Below, in pieces: positions 60,797 through 64,000 of a stretch of DNA of 64,000 nucleotides. The notes under the pieces are model-generated. The model searched no databases and was not told the DNA's origin. It saw only the letters and a program-made list of their open reading frames with translations. A program made the translations under genes and the position numbers. Source of the DNA: JAHDHW01 sp963793295 (GTDB lineage Bacteria > Bacteroidota > Bacteroidia > Chitinophagales > Saprospiraceae); the NCBI GenBank assembly GCA_963793295.1, contig CAWBZX010000010.1, forward strand, positions 1-64,000. The letters run 5' to 3'. The first letter of the stretch is position 1, and each line of letters opens with the position of its first letter.

Positions 60797-63700
60797 ATGA
60801 AAAAGGAATTCTATAACATTTGGATTATTCTTGTCTTTTTTAGCATACTATTTCAGGAAACCATTTTCAGAAATACACAAAACCTTGATCTTGATTCTCA
60901 GCAAGTCGTTTTTTCAATTCCGCAAAATAATTTCGATTTATCTTTTAGAAAAGCTTCAAACTACTATCAATCCAGCAAAAACGGATCAATAACAGAGTTA
61001 GAAAGAATAGATGATAGTGGAGCAAATATTTCTTATTCAGTCTTAGCAGGAGGACCGGTGGTCGCTGCAGTTGACCCTTCTTTTGCTACTATTTGTAGTT
61101 TTGAAGAACTCCAACTCACTGCATCCGGAGGTAATAATTATTTGTGGGTTCCAAATCCCGGAAATCCATCAGGCGGAGCATTAAGTGCTTATAATATTTC
61201 AAATCCAATTTTCAGTAATGGTTTTCCCGGGTCTTTTTATGTTTACGATGTCATTGTAACAGACGATAGTATTCCAGTAAACGCAGATACAGCATCAGTA
61301 ATCATCAGTGTTTTAAACAATCCATTAATATCCATCTCACCATCTCCCGGTGTTTTTGTTTGTGAAAACGAAGAAGTTATTTTAACAGCTAGTGGGGGAG
61401 TAACTTACCGATGGGAAGAAGCGGTTTCAGGGGATAGCCTTGGAATTGACGCATCATTAATTGTTAATCCATCGATTACGACAACGTACAGAGTTACAGG
61501 ATACGATTCAAATGGTTGTTACGAAACCATTGACATAAAAATATTTGTAGAACAGATTAATGCTTTTGCCAATGCTTCTCAAACAAGCGTTTGTGAAGGA
61601 GATTCTGTATTGCTCACAGGAGGATCAGGGAACCAATTGACCTGGTCTGCAAATAATAATATCATTGGTTTTGGGAGTAGTGTTTATGTAACTCCTTCCC
61701 AAAGCACCATCTATAACTTGCATATTCAAAACACCTCAGGGTGCCAGGATTCAGCTCAAGTCACTGTTGAATATTACAATTCTCCAGCTGTCTTAAATCC
61801 AATAAATACGCTCACAAGCTGTTCCGGAAACATCATCCCAGTTGGTATTCAAATCAATCAGCTTATTCAAAGTTATACGATTAATGGAACAGGGAGTTTT
61901 GCAAATGACGAGATTCATGGAAACCTATTGGCTTTTGATGCAATCTATGCAGGAGATACCACAACCTTTTCGGTGACATTATTTGGTGAAAATGGTGGTT
62001 GTTCGGTAATTGAATCTTTTCAGATATTACCCTGCGCATGTGTTCCGCCAGTAGTATCGGGCATTTCCATTATTGAAGCAATCTGCGGGGGAAAGGATGG
62101 TTCCGCAACTATTTATACTGAAGATGAAGGTGCTTATTTTTATAATTGGATACCTGATTTAGGAGTCACACAAGGAGCGGGTAATTCAAGAATTGAACTT
62201 CCTTTTGGAGCGTATCAAATCGAAATCATTGATACTTCAAACCTTGATTGCTCTAGTTTTATTGATGTTTTGATAACAAATACAAATGGTCCTGAGCCAA
62301 ATGTCGACATCACTCCGGCAAATTGTTCCCTTTCTGATGGTATTGTAATATTGACTCCCTCTAATTATGATTATTTCTGGGAAGATTTGATCAATTCAAA
62401 TTCCAGAAATGATCTTTCATCAGGCAGTTATTTTATAACGATAACTGATCCATTAAATCCGGATTGCAGCAATGTGATTTCGATAAAAGTTGGAGAGGAA
62501 AGTCAGATTTCTGCAATGTTAACGATTGATGATTTTCCAGATTGCGGATCAAACAATGGCTCCGTTTCAATTCAAACTATTAATGGCAGTGGTGATTACA
62601 CCTTTTTTTGGCAAGATGGTTTAATGACTAGTGATAGCTTAAGAAACGGCTTATCTTCCGGAGTTTATGAAGTTTTAATAACAGACGACAACTCACCTGG
62701 CTGTGAATATTCTTTGCAATTTGTTCTTTCAGATAGTATTGGAACCGCTCAAATCAATTTGAACGAAGTTATCGATGCAACTTGTAATGGAGCTTCAAAT
62801 GGAAGCGTTGATTATGTCATCAATTATGATACAAGCTTTGTTTTTGACGCCGACACTATTATTACGGATGGCACTTTAATTTTTGAAAACGGTAAGTTGC
62901 CTGCTGGCGAATATTGTTTATATCTTTTAAACGGCAATGATTGTATCGTTAATCAGGAGTGTTTCAGTATAAAAGAACCAGAGACTTTTAATTTGCTTTT
63001 TGAAATTGAACCAGATTGTGGTTTGGGTGGAAGTATTGATTTAAGTGTTTGGGGAGGAAGTCCTCCTTACAGCTATTTTTGGAGCGATATTCCTGGGGTG
63101 ACAGGTATTGACGATAGAACAGGTTTAGCCTTTGGGGTTTACGCCTTGACTGTTACAGATTCATATGATTGTACGATTTTCGACGATATAATAACTTTGC
63201 CTGCTTGTTCCAATGATTGTGATTATTTTGGTGGAGTAGATTCTTTGTTTTTGGAACCTGAGAATTGCTTTAGCCTTTCTGAATTTTGTTTTCCTGTCCC
63301 AATGAGTAACCTGATCAATTGTCAGATATTAGACAATGGAAGCCCTTATTCAGGTGTGATTACCAATTGTGATAATGATACATTTCCAAATGGCTACCTC
63401 CTCCAATTTGAACCTGGTTATCACGAAATAATTATTACAGACACTTTAAATGATTGTTATAATATTTTAATAGTTAATGTAACCTGTTCCAATACTGACA
63501 ATGTATGTATAAATCAAACAATAGAGTTTTGTGTAACTGCTGAAGACCTTAATTTGATCGGAGAAATTGCTTCCATGACAAATTTGTGTGCTGATACCGT
63601 TAATTACAGCGTATCTTTTGAGTTTGATCTAAATAATTTATGTGTTCGTTACGAAGGGAAAAGCATGGGTGTTGATACTGCCTGTGTTGAAGTTTGTGAT

Positions 63701-64000
63701 TTTTTGGGAAACTGTGAATCATTTGAACTAAGAGTGACAGTTGACAATTGTTTGTTTTCAACTCCCGACTTTTTGGAAGATACTATTTTTATAAATGAAA
63801 CGGTGGTCTATTGCCCTGATACCTCAGAATTGGCGGGTGAAGTTGTCTCAATTGATAATTTTTGTCCTGGTCAATCGGGTAATTTCGTTGATTTTTTTCT
63901 GGATCAAAACAATTTCTGTGTTGAATATACCGGACTCGAAACAGGAGTGGATACGGCATGTATTGTGATTTGTGATGATTTGGGGTTTTGTGATACCACA
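60797..64000 (+). CDS. Giant Cys-rich surface protein with SprB-like repeats (partial, open at window end)
   Basis: An open frame of 1,068 codons runs to the last base without a stop. The ATG at 60797 gives a signal-like hydrophobic segment (IWIILVFFSILFQ); an in-frame ATG at 60773 is possible. Residues of about 80-420 are Ig/PKD-like with paired Cys. From about 425 to 810, SprB-like repeats appear (CGSNNGSVSIQTING, ATCNGASNGSVDYV, GVYEVLITDD). A 92-residue Cys-rich module then repeats, with GVDTACVEVC and GVDTACIVIC in successive copies; the array continues past the window. Likely a T9SS-exported adhesin related to the gliding adhesin SprB; the C-terminal sorting domain is not visible. Confidence 0.85.
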   Translation, partial: MKKEFYNIWIILVFFSILFQETIFRNTQNLDLDSQQVVFSIPQNNFDLSFRKASNYYQSSKNGSITELERIDDSGANISYSVLAGGPVVAAVDPSFATICSFEELQLTASGGNNYLWVPNPGNPSGGALSAYNISNPIFSNGFPGSFYVYDVIVTDDSIPVNADTASVIISVLNNPLISISPSPGVFVCENEEVILTASGGVTYRWEEAVSGDSLGIDASLIVNPSITTTYRVTGYDSNGCYETIDIKIFVEQINAFANASQTSVCEGDSVLLTGGSGNQLTWSANNNIIGFGSSVYVTPSQSTIYNLHIQNTSGCQDSAQVTVEYYNSPAVLNPINTLTSCSGNIIPVGIQINQLIQSYTINGTGSFANDEIHGNLLAFDAIYAGDTTTFSVTLFGENGGCSVIESFQILPCACVPPVVSGISIIEAICGGKDGSATIYTEDEGAYFYNWIPDLGVTQGAGNSRIELPFGAYQIEIIDTSNLDCSSFIDVLITNTNGPEPNVDITPANCSLSDGIVILTPSNYDYFWEDLINSNSRNDLSSGSYFITITDPLNPDCSNVISIKVGEESQISAMLTIDDFPDCGSNNGSVSIQTINGSGDYTFFWQDGLMTSDSLRNGLSSGVYEVLITDDNSPGCEYSLQFVLSDSIGTAQINLNEVIDATCNGASNGSVDYVINYDTSFVFDADTIITDGTLIFENGKLPAGEYCLYLLNGNDCIVNQECFSIKEPETFNLLFEIEPDCGLGGSIDLSVWGGSPPYSYFWSDIPGVTGIDDRTGLAFGVYALTVTDSYDCTIFDDIITLPACSNDCDYFGGVDSLFLEPENCFSLSEFCFPVPMSNLINCQILDNGSPYSGVITNCDNDTFPNGYLLQFEPGYHEIIITDTLNDCYNILIVNVTCSNTDNVCINQTIEFCVTAEDLNLIGEIASMTNLCADTVNYSVSFEFDLNNLCVRYEGKSMGVDTACVEVCDFLGNCESFELRVTVDNCLFSTPDFLEDTIFINETVVYCPDTSELAGEVVSIDNFCPGQSGNFVDFFLDQNNFCVEYTGLETGVDTACIVICDDLGFCDTT

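Overview
This is an AT-rich, gene-dense chromosomal window from a member of the Bacteroidota, and several independent signs agree on that. Promoters fit the Bacteroidota consensus (TTG, 19 bases, TAnnTTTG), and starts lack purine-rich Shine-Dalgarno sites. Several secreted proteins end in type IX secretion (T9SS) sorting domains. There is a gldC gene, a DUF4249 lipoprotein beside a TonB-dependent receptor, SprB-like repeats in a very large surface protein, and the futalosine route to menaquinone. The Cys-rich repeats of the last protein suggest the Saprospiria, but that is inference. No tRNA, rRNA, CRISPR array, transposon or prophage was seen.

Layout. 1-3.2 kb: the end of a family 2 glycosyltransferase, then mqnE, a histidine phosphatase and mqnA. 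3.2-6.7 kb: a cysteine-biosynthesis operon (cysM, a JAMM peptidase, a CysO-like sulfur carrier and a MoeZ-like E1/rhodanese). It is preceded by two successive short reading frames with runs of 4 and 6 Cys codons, each followed by an intrinsic terminator. 6.7-17.5 kb: cell-surface and wall functions (a tail-collar protein, two Amidase_3 hydrolases, a T9SS-exported protein), msrA, a class V aminotransferase and an orphan histidine kinase. 17.5-22.7 kb: cytochrome c maturation genes ccmB, ccmC and ccmD, glutamate dehydrogenase overlapping ccmD, an Lrp regulator and a TraB/GumN protein. 22.8-27.4 kb: TonB receptor/DUF4249 pair, an NAD(P)-binding protein and gldC.

28.2 kb: SRP RNA (ffs) with a textbook promoter. 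28.4-38.3 kb: housekeeping genes (transaldolase-like aldolase, uridine phosphorylase, hemF, ribH, pdhA) mixed with a LuxE-like enzyme, a saccharopine-dehydrogenase-like reductase, an ACT protein and an MBL hydrolase. 38.5-49.1 kb: recF, a DciA-like protein, a subtilase, two tandem paralogous beta-barrel proteins, recQ, a GT4 glycosyltransferase, folD and prmA. 49.1-53.7 kb: one 1,511-residue secreted protein broken by two compensating single-base indels. 53.8-64 kb: a thioredoxin-domain protein, a 9-repeat propeller-like T9SS protein, a TonB receptor, and a giant adhesin that runs off the window.

The most notable system is the pair of Cys-codon attenuators ahead of the cysM operon. In each, the 3' end of the short reading frame is complementary to the 5' arm of the following terminator. 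The complementary stretch begins 13 or 14 bases after the last Cys codon. Ribosomes stalled for lack of Cys-tRNA would therefore leave the antiterminator strand free, while ribosomes that reach the stop codon would cover it. The genes that would be switched on make cysteine by a carrier-protein route, so the logic closes as a feedback loop.
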